From Oscillospiraceae bacterium (GTDB lineage: Bacteria; Bacillota; Clostridia; Oscillospirales; Oscillospiraceae): DNA of 6,546 nucleotides. This document shows, piece by piece, positions 1 through 6,096 of this stretch. The position numbers and the translations under genes are program-made. The stretch lies in assembly GCA_017501805.1 (NCBI GenBank), contig JAFVWG010000089.1:1-6546 (forward strand), in the 5' to 3' direction. Positions within the stretch are counted from its first letter, which is position 1, and the number at the start of each line of letters is the position of its first letter. The notes beneath the pieces are model-generated. The model searched no databases. It was not told the origin of the DNA and saw only the letters and a program-made list of their open reading frames with translations.

Positions 1-408
1 GTCCTTGTCGATGCGGTGGACGATGCCGGGGCGCAGTTCGCCGCCCACGCCGGAGAGACTTTCACCGCAGTGGTGGATCAGCGCGTTGACCAGCGTTCCC
101 GTCCAGTGTCCCGCTGCGGGATGCACGACCAGACCCTTCGGCTTGTTGATCACGATGAGGTCGCTGTCCTCGTAGACCACGTCGAGCGGAATATCCTCGG
201 CGGTCGCCTCGGTCGGCTGTACCTCGGGCAGTGTGAAGGAGAGCTCGTCTCCTGCGGTGAGTTTGAAGTTTTTCTTGCGCGGCGTGCCGTTCACCAGCAC
301 CGCGCCGTCCTCCGCAAGCCGCTGCGCCGCAGAGCGCGAAAGCTCCGTACAGAGGCGGGAGAGCGCGGCATCCAGCCGCTCGCCGTCCCGATCAGTTTTC
401 AGAATCAT
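1..408 (-). CDS. rluD: RluD-type 23S rRNA pseudouridine synthase, N-terminal part (runs off left edge)
   Basis: This is the N-terminal 136 codons of an RluA/RluD-family pseudouridine synthase, which isomerises specific uridines in large-subunit rRNA. The protein starts MILKTDRDGERLDAAL. An S4-like RNA-binding domain covers about residues 8-60, including LVNGTPRKKNFKLTAGDEL. The catalytic domain then begins with VINKPKGLVVHPAAG and reaches GIVHRIDKD at the window edge. The HRID aspartate (residue 134) is the catalytic Asp of the family's HRLD motif. The ATG at 406-408 lies inside the end of lspA, overlapping it by 17 bases. A GGAG ribosome site at 416-419 lies 7 bases upstream of that ATG, so translation is probably coupled to lspA. 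The lspA-rluD order is common in Firmicutes. Family assignment is firm. The exact rRNA target is assumed, because several RluA paralogues exist and the C-terminus is not visible. Confidence 0.93.
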   Translation of the reverse strand, partial: MILKTDRDGERLDAALSRLCTELSRSAAQRLAEDGAVLVNGTPRKKNFKLTAGDELSFTLPEVQPTEATAEDIPLDVVYEDSDLIVINKPKGLVVHPAAGHWTGTLVNALIHHCGESLSGVGGELRPGIVHRIDKD

Positions 409-901
409 GTTGTTTCTCCGTAAAGACGAACAGCAGCAGCGCGAGCGTGCCGCAGGTGATAAAGCAGTCCGCGACGTTGAAAACGGGGAAGTGCATAAAC
501 TCCAGCTCGATCATATCCACAACGTAGCCGCGCAGGACGCGGTCGAGCAGATTGCCCAGCGCGCCGCCGCAGATGACGGCAAGCGACCACTTCTGCCCCA
601 AGGTGGAGAGCCAGTTCTTTTTGACCGCGAGGATCGCAAGCACAAAAAAGACCGCTGTGATGAGGATCAGAAGCCAGGTGTGCCCGCTCAGGATCGAAAA
701 GCCGCCGCCCGTGTTCGCGCGGAAGGTGAAGCGGAACAGCCCCGGGATCGCCGCGACCTGCTCCGAGGCGGGAATATAGGGCGAAACGCCCGTTTCCAGA
801 TACTGCGAAACGTAGGGCGCGAAGTGGGAAACGGTGAGGTATTTTGTAAACTGATCCGCGGCGCAGAGCAAGCCGATCAGCGCAAGCATCGCGATGAACA
901 T
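392..901 (-). CDS. lspA: Lipoprotein signal peptidase (signal peptidase II)
   Basis: LspA is the membrane aspartyl protease that cleaves prolipoproteins just before the lipidated cysteine. The 169-residue product has the expected four hydrophobic segments (about 2-20, 75-92, 105-118, 145-161). The family motifs are all present: DQ at 16-17, RANTGGGFS at 61-69 (a variant of the usual N-x-G-A-A-F), GGALGNLLDR at 112-121, VVD at 127-129 and FNVAD at 141-145. By alignment to known LspA the catalytic pair is Asp129 and Asp145. The ATG at 899-901 has a near-perfect AGGAGGT site at 910-916, 8 bases upstream. It is the first gene of a two-gene unit with rluD and has its own promoter. The stretch between the DQ motif and the Asn motif seems about 15 residues longer than in typical homologues (FAPYVSQYLETGVSPY region). 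It should act in the cytoplasmic membrane with its active site facing outward. Confidence 0.97.
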   Translation of the reverse strand: MFIAMLALIGLLCAADQFTKYLTVSHFAPYVSQYLETGVSPYIPASEQVAAIPGLFRFTFRANTGGGFSILSGHTWLLILITAVFFVLAILAVKKNWLSTLGQKWSLAVICGGALGNLLDRVLRGYVVDMIELEFMHFPVFNVADCFITCGTLALLLFVFTEKQHDSEN

Positions 902-934
902 GAGGGAAGACCTCCTGTCGGAACATTCCTATAT

Positions 935-963
935 AGTATAGCACCGAACTGCGCTGTACGCAA
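935..963 (-). promoter_or_regulatory. Sigma-A promoter for lspA-rluD
   Basis: Read on the minus strand, TTGCGT (958-963) is followed by a 17-base spacer and TATACT (935-940). The -10 is extended by TGC immediately upstream. Transcription would start near 928, giving a leader of roughly 27 bases that contains the AGGAGGT site. The match to the vegetative consensus and the position directly ahead of lspA make this a good call. It lies back-to-back with the promoter of the MarR operon, with 16 bases between the two -35 boxes. Confidence 0.78.
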
Positions 964-979
964 GATTTTGAAAATGCTG

Positions 980-1008
980 TTGCAAAGGCGTGGGAGCTGT
1001 GCTACGAT
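980..1008 (+). promoter_or_regulatory. Sigma-A promoter for the marR-ABC-LUD operon
   Basis: TTGCAA (980-985), a 17-base spacer and TACGAT (1003-1008) form a vegetative-type promoter. TGC directly before the -10 makes it an extended -10. The start site would fall near 1015, inside the first operator palindrome, leaving a leader of about 39 bases before the MarR start codon. The -35 hexamer overlaps a GTTGCA half-site (979-984) identical to the arms of the operator downstream. Confidence 0.75.
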
Positions 1009-1009
1009 G

Positions 1010-1023
1010 GTTGCAGATGCAAC
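1010..1023. promoter_or_regulatory. Probable MarR operator 1
   Basis: GTTGCAGATGCAAC is a perfect palindrome (GTTGCA, 2-base centre, TGCAAC). It sits immediately downstream of the -10 box and spans the predicted start site, where a bound repressor would block initiation. The symmetry and size suit a MarR-family dimer. Assignment to the adjacent MarR protein is an inference from position and from the second copy at 1025-1038. Confidence 0.72.
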
Positions 1024-1024
1024 T

Positions 1025-1038
1025 ATTGCATATGCAAC
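1025..1038. promoter_or_regulatory. Probable MarR operator 2
   Basis: ATTGCATATGCAAC matches operator 1 except at its first base and one base of the 2-base centre. Its core TTGCATATGCAA is a perfect 12-base palindrome. The two sites are 15 bp apart centre to centre, so two dimers could bind side by side. The site ends just before the ribosome-binding region of the MarR gene (GAAGGG at 1043-1048). Confidence 0.72.
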
Positions 1039-1053
1039 GAAAGAAGGGATGAT

Positions 1054-1491
1054 ATGCCTCGGCTGACGGGAGAACTGCAGCGGCTGACGCAGTGCATGCG
1101 GCAGTACAAAAACAAGCTGCTCGCGCCCTACGGGATCGGCACCCGTTCCGCGCAGATCCTGAACTTTGTGGACCTGATCCCGGAGTGCTCGCAGGAAATG
1201 CTTGCGGAAAAGCTGATGCTGGACAAGAGCACCATTGCAAGGCGGCTCGCCGTGCTGGAGGAGCGCGGTTTTCTGCTCCGAATGCCCAACCCCGCAGACC
1301 GACGCGGGCAGCTGCTCCGTCTGACGGAGAAGGGACAGGAGCTGCTGCCGGTCATACGCGAGGTCAACAAAAAGTGGTTCGACTTCCTCACGGAGGGCGA
1401 AGACCCGGAGGAGCTGGAACGGATGGAAGCGACGCTTACGAAGCTTCTGCATAAGGCGCAGGAGCATCTGAAAGGAGATGAGAAGGCGTGA
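1054..1491 (+). CDS. MarR-family transcriptional repressor
   Basis: The 145-residue product has the size and layout of MarR-family winged-helix regulators, which bind palindromic operators as dimers and release them on ligand binding or oxidation. The winged helix spans about residues 46-94. The recognition region is LMLDKSTIARRLAVLEERG, followed by a wing with NPADRRGQLLRLTEKG, which contains the family-typical D-R-R turn. Residues 1-25 and 95-140 supply the helical dimerisation arms. The ATG at 1054 is preceded by GAAGGG (1043-1048). The stop overlaps the GTG start of the first ABC gene (GTGA at 1488-1491). Being first in an exporter operon with palindromes at its own promoter, it is most likely the autorepressor and ligand sensor for the transporter. 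Cys14 and Cys45 are present, but nothing shown makes it a redox sensor. The inducer is unknown. Confidence 0.93.
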   Translation: MPRLTGELQRLTQCMRQYKNKLLAPYGIGTRSAQILNFVDLIPECSQEMLAEKLMLDKSTIARRLAVLEERGFLLRMPNPADRRGQLLRLTEKGQELLPVIREVNKKWFDFLTEGEDPEELERMEATLTKLLHKAQEHLKGDEKA

Positions 1492-3233
1492 AGAAACTGC
1501 TGCGGTTTACAAAACCATATCTGCTGATGCTCATCGTCTGTCTCGTCCTCAAGCAGGGCGCCGCCATTCTGGAGCTGCAGATCCCCAGCGCGCTGGCGGA
1601 TATTATTGACAAGGCGGTGCCGCTCGCCCGACAGAGCGGCGACACCTCGACCATTGTCCGTTACGGACTGTATATGATCCTGTTTGCGGTCACGGGCGCG
1701 GGCACGAATCTGATCGCAAACACGATTTCGGCATTTATCACGTCGAAGGCGGTGCGGGACATCCGTCAGGAAATGTTTGAGAAGATCAACAGTCTTTCCG
1801 CGCGCCAGCTCGACGGACTGACGACCTCCTCCGCGATCGCGCGGCTGACCTCGGACACCTATAATGTGCAGAATATGTTCCGCCGCTGCCTTATGATCGG
1901 CATCCGCGGACCGATCATGATGATCGGCGGTGTGTTCGTGATGCTGCGGATGGATATCCCCTTGACCGCGATCCTTGTGGTGGTCATTCCCTGCGTGGCG
2001 TACATCACGGTACATCTGACAAAAAAGGCGATCCCGCTGCATAAACAGAGGCAGACGGTCCTCGATCGGCTGACCGGCAAGGTGCAGGAAAATGCCACGG
2101 GCGTGCGCGTGATCAAGGCGCTGTCCAAATCCGTCCACGAGCGGGAGAAATTCGACGCGGTGAACGAGGAACTGTCGGAGGTCAATCTCCGCGCGGGCTA
2201 TGCGACCGCCGCGCTGCATCCGCTGACGCGGCTGCTTATGAACCTCTCGCTTGCTGCGGTCGTGCTCTTCGGCGCATTCCGTGTCGATGTGGGGCTGACG
2301 CATCCCGGTAAGATCATCGCGTTTATCAACTATTTCACGATGATCCTGCATGTGACGCTGGGACTTTCCGGCGTGTTTTCCGTGATCTCCACGGGCGCGG
2401 CGTCCGCAGGACGCATCGCCGAGGTGCTGGATATGGAGCCGGACTCCAACCAACTGATCCGCGATATCCTGCCGGAGGAAGACGGCTGCGCGCTGGAATT
2501 CCGCGAGGTGGATTTCTCCTACAACGGTGTGACGCCCAATCTTGAAAATATTTCCTTCCGACTGGAAAAGGGACAGACGCTCGGCATCCTCGGCGCGACA
2601 GGCTCCGGCAAGAGTACGATCCTGAACCTGCTCTTGCGCCTGTATGACGCGGACAGCGGAAAGGTCCTTATTGGCGGAAGAGACGTGCAGTCCATTCCCG
2701 AGGAGGAGCTGCACGCGATGTTCGGAATGACCTTCCAGAACGATTTCCTTGTTGCGGACACGGTACGGCAGAACATCGAATTCTTCCGCGAACTGCCGCC
2801 CGGAGCTGCCGAAAAGGCTGCCGTGCTGGCACAGGCAAAGGAGTTTATCGACGAGAAGGAAGGCGGTATGGAATACGGCTTGGCGGTCGGAGGCAACAAC
2901 CTCTCCGGCGGGCAGAAGCAGCGTGTTCTGATCGCCCGCGCCGTTGCGGCGGAGCCGAAGTTCCTGATCCTCGACGACGCCTCGTCCGCACTGGACTATG
3001 CCACCGATGCGCGGCTGCGCCGCGCGATTGCGGAGAGCCTGCCCGACACGACAAAGATCATCGTTGCACAGCGCGTCAGCGCGATCCGCCACGCGGATCT
3101 CATCCTCGTGCTGGAGGATGGACGCGTGATCGGCAAGGGCACGCACGACGAACTGATGCAAAGCTGCGAGACCTACCGTGAGACCGCTACCATCCAGATG
3201 GAAGCGGAAAGCGAGGAGGTGACGGCGATATGA
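1488..3233 (+). CDS. Heterodimeric ABC exporter subunit with degenerate ATPase site (TM287/LmrC-like)
   Basis: This 581-residue half-transporter has one transmembrane domain (six predicted helices within residues 10-300) fused to one nucleotide-binding domain (about 335-575). Visible motifs are the A-loop Tyr345 (FSY), Walker A GATGSGKS at 369-376, Q-loop Gln417, a canonical signature LSGGQ at 472-476 and Walker B FLILDD at 492-497. The residue after Walker B is Asp497 instead of the catalytic Glu. The switch (H-loop) position is Gln528 (VAQRVSAI) instead of His. This is the pattern of the non-hydrolysing subunit of heterodimeric exporters such as TM287/288. The start is GTG at 1488, overlapping the marR stop, with AAGGAG at 1472-1477. 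The end overlaps the next gene as ATGA at 3230-3233, so the two subunits should be made in coupled amounts. It probably exports a drug, peptide or lipid-like compound, but the substrate cannot be read from the sequence. Confidence 0.95.
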   Translation: MKKLLRFTKPYLLMLIVCLVLKQGAAILELQIPSALADIIDKAVPLARQSGDTSTIVRYGLYMILFAVTGAGTNLIANTISAFITSKAVRDIRQEMFEKINSLSARQLDGLTTSSAIARLTSDTYNVQNMFRRCLMIGIRGPIMMIGGVFVMLRMDIPLTAILVVVIPCVAYITVHLTKKAIPLHKQRQTVLDRLTGKVQENATGVRVIKALSKSVHEREKFDAVNEELSEVNLRAGYATAALHPLTRLLMNLSLAAVVLFGAFRVDVGLTHPGKIIAFINYFTMILHVTLGLSGVFSVISTGAASAGRIAEVLDMEPDSNQLIRDILPEEDGCALEFREVDFSYNGVTPNLENISFRLEKGQTLGILGATGSGKSTILNLLLRLYDADSGKVLIGGRDVQSIPEEELHAMFGMTFQNDFLVADTVRQNIEFFRELPPGAAEKAAVLAQAKEFIDEKEGGMEYGLAVGGNNLSGGQKQRVLIARAVAAEPKFLILDDASSALDYATDARLRRAIAESLPDTTKIIVAQRVSAIRHADLILVLEDGRVIGKGTHDELMQSCETYRETATIQMEAESEEVTAI

Positions 3234-5137
3234 GCGGACCGATGATGGGTATGGGCGGCGGCAGAATGGCGCGCTTTTCCCGCTTTGACGGCAACCCCAA
3301 CTACCTGAAGGACACCAAGGGCGGAAAGCCGAGACTCCGCCAGCCGAAGCGCAAGACGATGCTCAGGCTCTGGCAGTATCTCGGCAAGGAACGCAGACTT
3401 ATGATCAGCGCGCTGATCCTGATGCTGCTGGAAAGCGCCTGCTCGCTGGTCGGACCGAAGCTTTCCGGCATGGCGATCAACGCGATCGGTGACACGGCGG
3501 GGGGTGTGGATTTCCGCTCCGTCTACATTTTCTGCGGACTGATGCTTGTTATGTATGTGCTGGTCGCCGTGTTCAACTATCTTGTCAACCGGACGACGCT
3601 GCTGCTCAGCAGAAGGGTTTCCTACCAGCTGCGCAGAGATGTGTTCAACAAGCTGACGACCCTGCCTGTCGGCTATTTCGATGTGCGGCAGACGGGCGAT
3701 ATCCTCAGCGTGATCTCCTATGACATCGACACGGTGCATACCTCGCTCGCACACGATGTGCTGCAGATCGTGGTCAGCTTCTTCACGATCGTCTTTTCGA
3801 TCGTTATGATGGCGTCGATCCTTCCGAAGCTGCTTCTGGTGTTCTGCGTGACGGTGCCGATCTCGGTGCTTTTCGTGCGCTTCATTACCAAGTATGTCCG
3901 CACGCTGTTCCGCAAGCGGAGCATTTGTATGGGCGAGATGAACGGCTACGCGGAGGAGATGGTCGGCGGTCAGAAGACCATCCGCGCCTACGGCAGACAG
4001 AAGCAGATCATTGACGGCTTCCGGAAAAAGAACGACGCCGCCGCTATGGCGACGGCAAAGGCGACGGGCTGCGCCTCCGCAACGGGAGCGACGATGATGT
4101 GCATGAGCAACCTCTCGCAGGCGATGGTCAGCATCTTCGGCGGACTGATGCTCTTCCGCGGCATCGCCGCGCTCGGCGACATTGCCGCGTTTATCCAGTA
4201 TGCCAGACGCTTCAACGGGCCGATCAACGAGATCAGCACGCTTTACGGTGACCTGCAGGCGGCATTCGCCGCGGCGGAGCGCGTATTCGAGCTGCTGGAC
4301 GAAGAGCCGGAGAAGGCGGACGAGCCCGATGCGGTCGAGCTTGCGGATGTGCGGGGCGACGTTGTGATGCAGGACGTGGAATTCGGATACACGCCCGACC
4401 GCCGCATCCTGCACGGACTGGATCTGCACGCGCCGCCGGGATCGCTGCTTGCGATCGTCGGACCGACCGGAGCGGGAAAAACCACGATCATCAATCTGCT
4501 GATGCGCTTTTACGATGTGGACTCCGGCGAGATCCGCGTGGACGGGAACGAGACGCGCAGGCTGACGCGTTCGTCTCTGCGCGGCGCTTACTCCATGGTG
4601 CTGCAGGAGACCTGGCTCTTCCACGGCACGGTGTTTGAAAACATCGCCTACGGAAAGCAGGATGCAACGATGGAAGAGGTCGTTGCCGCGGCAAAGGCTG
4701 CGGGCATCCACAGGTTTATTATGTCGCTGCCCAAGGGCTACGACACGGTGCTGAAATTCGGCGGCACGGGCATCTCCAAGGGGCAGAAGCAGATGCTCAC
4801 CATCGCCCGCGCGATGCTCTGCCCGTCCAAGATGCTGATCCTGGACGAGTCCACCTCCAACGTGGACACGCAGACGGAGCGGCGCATCCAGAGCGCGATG
4901 CGCGAGCTGATGAAGGACCGCACCTGCTTTGTGATCGCGCACAGGCTTTCCACCATCCGCCACGCGGACAACATCCTCGTGGTGCGGGACGGCAACGTGG
5001 TCGAGCAGGGAACGCACGAGCAGCTGATGGAGCAACGAGGCTTCTACCGAAAGCTCTACGAATCGCAGTTCGAGGGCGTGGATCAATATGTGAGGGGGAT
5101 ATCGAACGATGGCAACACCAAGAGAAGACATGTATAA
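3230..5137 (+). CDS. Heterodimeric ABC exporter subunit with consensus catalytic residues (TM288/LmrD-like)
   Basis: This 635-residue half-transporter is the partner of the preceding gene. A Met/Gly-rich then basic N-terminal extension (about residues 1-45, starting MSGPMMGMGGGRM) precedes six predicted helices (about 55-330). The nucleotide-binding domain spans about 375-610. Motifs are A-loop Tyr387, Walker A GPTGAGKT at 411-418 (Lys417), Q-loop Gln459, Walker B MLILDE at 535-540 with catalytic Glu540, and switch His571 (IAHRLSTI). The signature is ISKGQ at 515-519 rather than LSGGQ. In the head-to-tail dimer this non-canonical signature faces the other subunit's Asp497/Gln528 site, while Glu540/His571 face the canonical LSGGQ. 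One ATP site is therefore intact and one degenerate. The ATG overlaps the upstream stop, with GAGGAGGTGA at 3213-3222 as ribosome site. The 3' end overlaps the LUD gene by 29 bases. Confidence 0.95.
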   Translation: MSGPMMGMGGGRMARFSRFDGNPNYLKDTKGGKPRLRQPKRKTMLRLWQYLGKERRLMISALILMLLESACSLVGPKLSGMAINAIGDTAGGVDFRSVYIFCGLMLVMYVLVAVFNYLVNRTTLLLSRRVSYQLRRDVFNKLTTLPVGYFDVRQTGDILSVISYDIDTVHTSLAHDVLQIVVSFFTIVFSIVMMASILPKLLLVFCVTVPISVLFVRFITKYVRTLFRKRSICMGEMNGYAEEMVGGQKTIRAYGRQKQIIDGFRKKNDAAAMATAKATGCASATGATMMCMSNLSQAMVSIFGGLMLFRGIAALGDIAAFIQYARRFNGPINEISTLYGDLQAAFAAAERVFELLDEEPEKADEPDAVELADVRGDVVMQDVEFGYTPDRRILHGLDLHAPPGSLLAIVGPTGAGKTTIINLLMRFYDVDSGEIRVDGNETRRLTRSSLRGAYSMVLQETWLFHGTVFENIAYGKQDATMEEVVAAAKAAGIHRFIMSLPKGYDTVLKFGGTGISKGQKQMLTIARAMLCPSKMLILDESTSNVDTQTERRIQSAMRELMKDRTCFVIAHRLSTIRHADNILVVRDGNVVEQGTHEQLMEQRGFYRKLYESQFEGVDQYVRGISNDGNTKRRHV

Positions 5138-5747
5138 AAAATCCGCGGAGCAGCTTGTGGCTGCTCTGCGCAGACGGCGCTTCGGCGCACAGTTCTGCGC
5201 TACGGTGCAGGAGGCAAAGGAAGCGGTGCTTGCGCTGATCCCCGAGGGTGCGTCCGTCGGCTGGGGCGGCTCGGAGACGGTGAACGCGCTCGGCGTGAAG
5301 CAGACGCTCCGCGAGAAGGGTCAGCCGCTCTTTGACCGCGACAGCGCGCCGACGCGCGATGCTCAGCTGGAGGCGATGTACGCCTCACAGCTTGCCGACG
5401 TGTTCCTGATGAGCAGCAACGCCATCACGGAGGACGGCTGCCTCGTGAATGTGGACGGGCTCGGAAACCGCGTCTCCGCGCTGATCTTCGGACCGAAGAA
5501 GGTCATCGTTGTTGCGGGAATGAACAAGGTGACCGCCGATCTGGAGAGCGCGATCTCGCGCGTGCGGCACTACGCCGCGCCGATGAACGCACAGAGATTC
5601 CCGGGCGAGAGCCCCTGCCGCCGCACCGGCCGCTGCGCGGACTGCGTCAGCCCGGACTGCATCTGCACGAACCTCGTCGTGACGCGGCTGAGCAGAGTTG
5701 AGGAACGCACCCACGTCATCCTCGTCGGGGAAGATATGGGGATGTAA
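5109..5747 (+). CDS. LUD-domain protein (LutC/YkgG/DUF162-like) with C-terminal cysteine cluster
   Basis: The 212-residue product matches the LUD family, named for lactate-utilisation proteins such as LutC, which has a CoA-transferase/NagB-like fold. Visible family features are an N-terminal helical stretch, IPEGASVGWGGSETVN at 44-59, and a core running through SSNAITEDGCLVNVDGLGNR (102-121) and FGPKKVIVVAGMNKV (127-141). A cysteine cluster follows: Cys170, 176, 179, 184 and 186 (CRRTGRCADCVSPDCIC), which could hold a metal or iron-sulfur centre. The chosen start at 5109 has GAGGGGG at 5092-5098 upstream. An in-frame ATG at 5130 (Met8) is a weaker alternative. The gene begins inside the end of the second ABC gene and is followed by the operon's terminator, so it is probably cotranscribed with the exporter. 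No LutA or LutB partner is visible here, so a role in lactate oxidation is not supported. The biochemical function is unknown. Confidence 0.88.
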   Translation: MATPREDMYKKSAEQLVAALRRRRFGAQFCATVQEAKEAVLALIPEGASVGWGGSETVNALGVKQTLREKGQPLFDRDSAPTRDAQLEAMYASQLADVFLMSSNAITEDGCLVNVDGLGNRVSALIFGPKKVIVVAGMNKVTADLESAISRVRHYAAPMNAQRFPGESPCRRTGRCADCVSPDCICTNLVVTRLSRVEERTHVILVGEDMGM

Positions 5748-5766
5748 AACCAACTGGAATTGCAGG

Positions 5767-5795
5767 AAAAGCCTCCCGAAAGGGAGGCTTTTCTG
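5767..5795 (+). terminator. Intrinsic terminator of the marR-ABC-LUD operon
   Basis: An 11-bp perfect stem (AAAAGCCTCCC at 5767-5777 with GGGAGGCTTTT at 5782-5792) closes a GAAA tetraloop. The descending arm ends in a T run, 20 bases after the LUD stop codon. The flanking A and T runs make it usable in both directions, but its position right after LUD points to the plus strand. Confidence 0.9.
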
Positions 5796-5811
5796 TCGCC
5801 TTGTGGCGGTA

Positions 5812-5846
5812 GTGAAGAGTGAATAGGGAAGAGTGAAGAGGGAATA
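5812..5846. repeat. Tandem 7-bp repeat, five units
   Basis: Five contiguous heptamers fit G(T/G)GAA(G/T)A: GTGAAGA, GTGAATA, GGGAAGA, GTGAAGA and GGGAATA. The array is purine-only on the plus strand apart from the variable T positions. It lies between the operon terminator and the hairpin cluster and does not code for anything I can support. Heptamer arrays like this occur between genes in several bacterial groups. Function is unknown. Confidence 0.8.
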
Positions 5847-5854
5847 GTTGCGGT

Positions 5855-5912
5855 GTGCCTGCGGCACGGATTTAGATACTGCCTTCGGCAGGCGGATGGG
5901 CAATGCCCATCC
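5855..5912. repeat. Three short hairpins with 3-nt loops
   Basis: Three successive perfect inverted repeats each have a 3-base loop: GTGCC-TGC-GGCAC at 5855-5867, CTGCC-TTC-GGCAG at 5879-5891, and GGATGGGC-AAT-GCCCATCC at 5894-5912. None is followed by a T run, so they are not classical terminators. The uniform loop size suggests related repetitive-element modules rather than chance. Confidence 0.72.
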
Positions 5913-5960
5913 CTACGGCGGTGCTTCTGAATTGCTGCGGGGGAATTCTGTGGCTGTGTT

Positions 5961-6065
5961 CTTGGCTCTCCCTTTGGGAGAGCTGTCACCGCAGGTGACT
6001 GAGAGGGTGTTGTTTTCCCTCTCCGTCTCGCTACGCGAGCCACCTCTCCCATAGGGAGAGGCAAG
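5961..6065. repeat. 105-bp composite inverted repeat (MITE/REP-like element)
   Basis: The left arm (5961-6007) and right arm (6017-6065) are imperfect inverted repeats of each other around a 9-base centre (TGTTGTTTT). The outermost 25 bases of each arm differ at only three or four positions, and the inner ends are GAGAGGG and CCCTCTC. Each arm also folds on itself. On the left are GCTCTCCC-TTT-GGGAGAGC (5965-5983) and GTCACC-GCA-GGTGAC (5985-5999). On the right are CTCGC-TAC-GCGAG (6027-6039) and CCTCTCCC-ATA-GGGAGAGG (6043-6061). No transposase is encoded, so movement would need help in trans. From memory it resembles abundant intergenic repeats of gut Clostridia, which I could not check here. 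Confidence 0.75.
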
Positions 6066-6096
6066 GCGGGAGACCTCATCCGTCTCGCTGCGGCTC

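Noticed and set aside
1010..1053. Possible riboswitch or attenuator in the MarR leader
   Set aside because: The predicted leader is only about 39 bases, and its only structure is the operator palindrome, with no terminator-like stem and T run.
233..1066. A 277-codon plus-strand frame across rluD, lspA and the divergent promoter
   Set aside because: It is antisense to clear lspA and rluD coding sequence and runs through both promoters and the operators. The product is a low-complexity charged sequence.
1128..3161. A 677-codon open frame on the minus strand opposite the MarR and first ABC genes
   Set aside because: Within the ABC gene its codons are exact reverse complements of the sense codons. 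It stays open because the real gene avoids TTA, CTA and TCA in this GC-rich genome. The translation is Arg/His-rich and low in hydrophobic segments, while the sense frame has every ABC motif.
3173..5131. A 652-codon open frame on the minus strand opposite the second ABC gene
   Set aside because: It has the same codon-aligned antisense relation and the same Arg/His/Asp-rich composition, with no recognisable domain. It is a by-product of codon bias, not a second gene.
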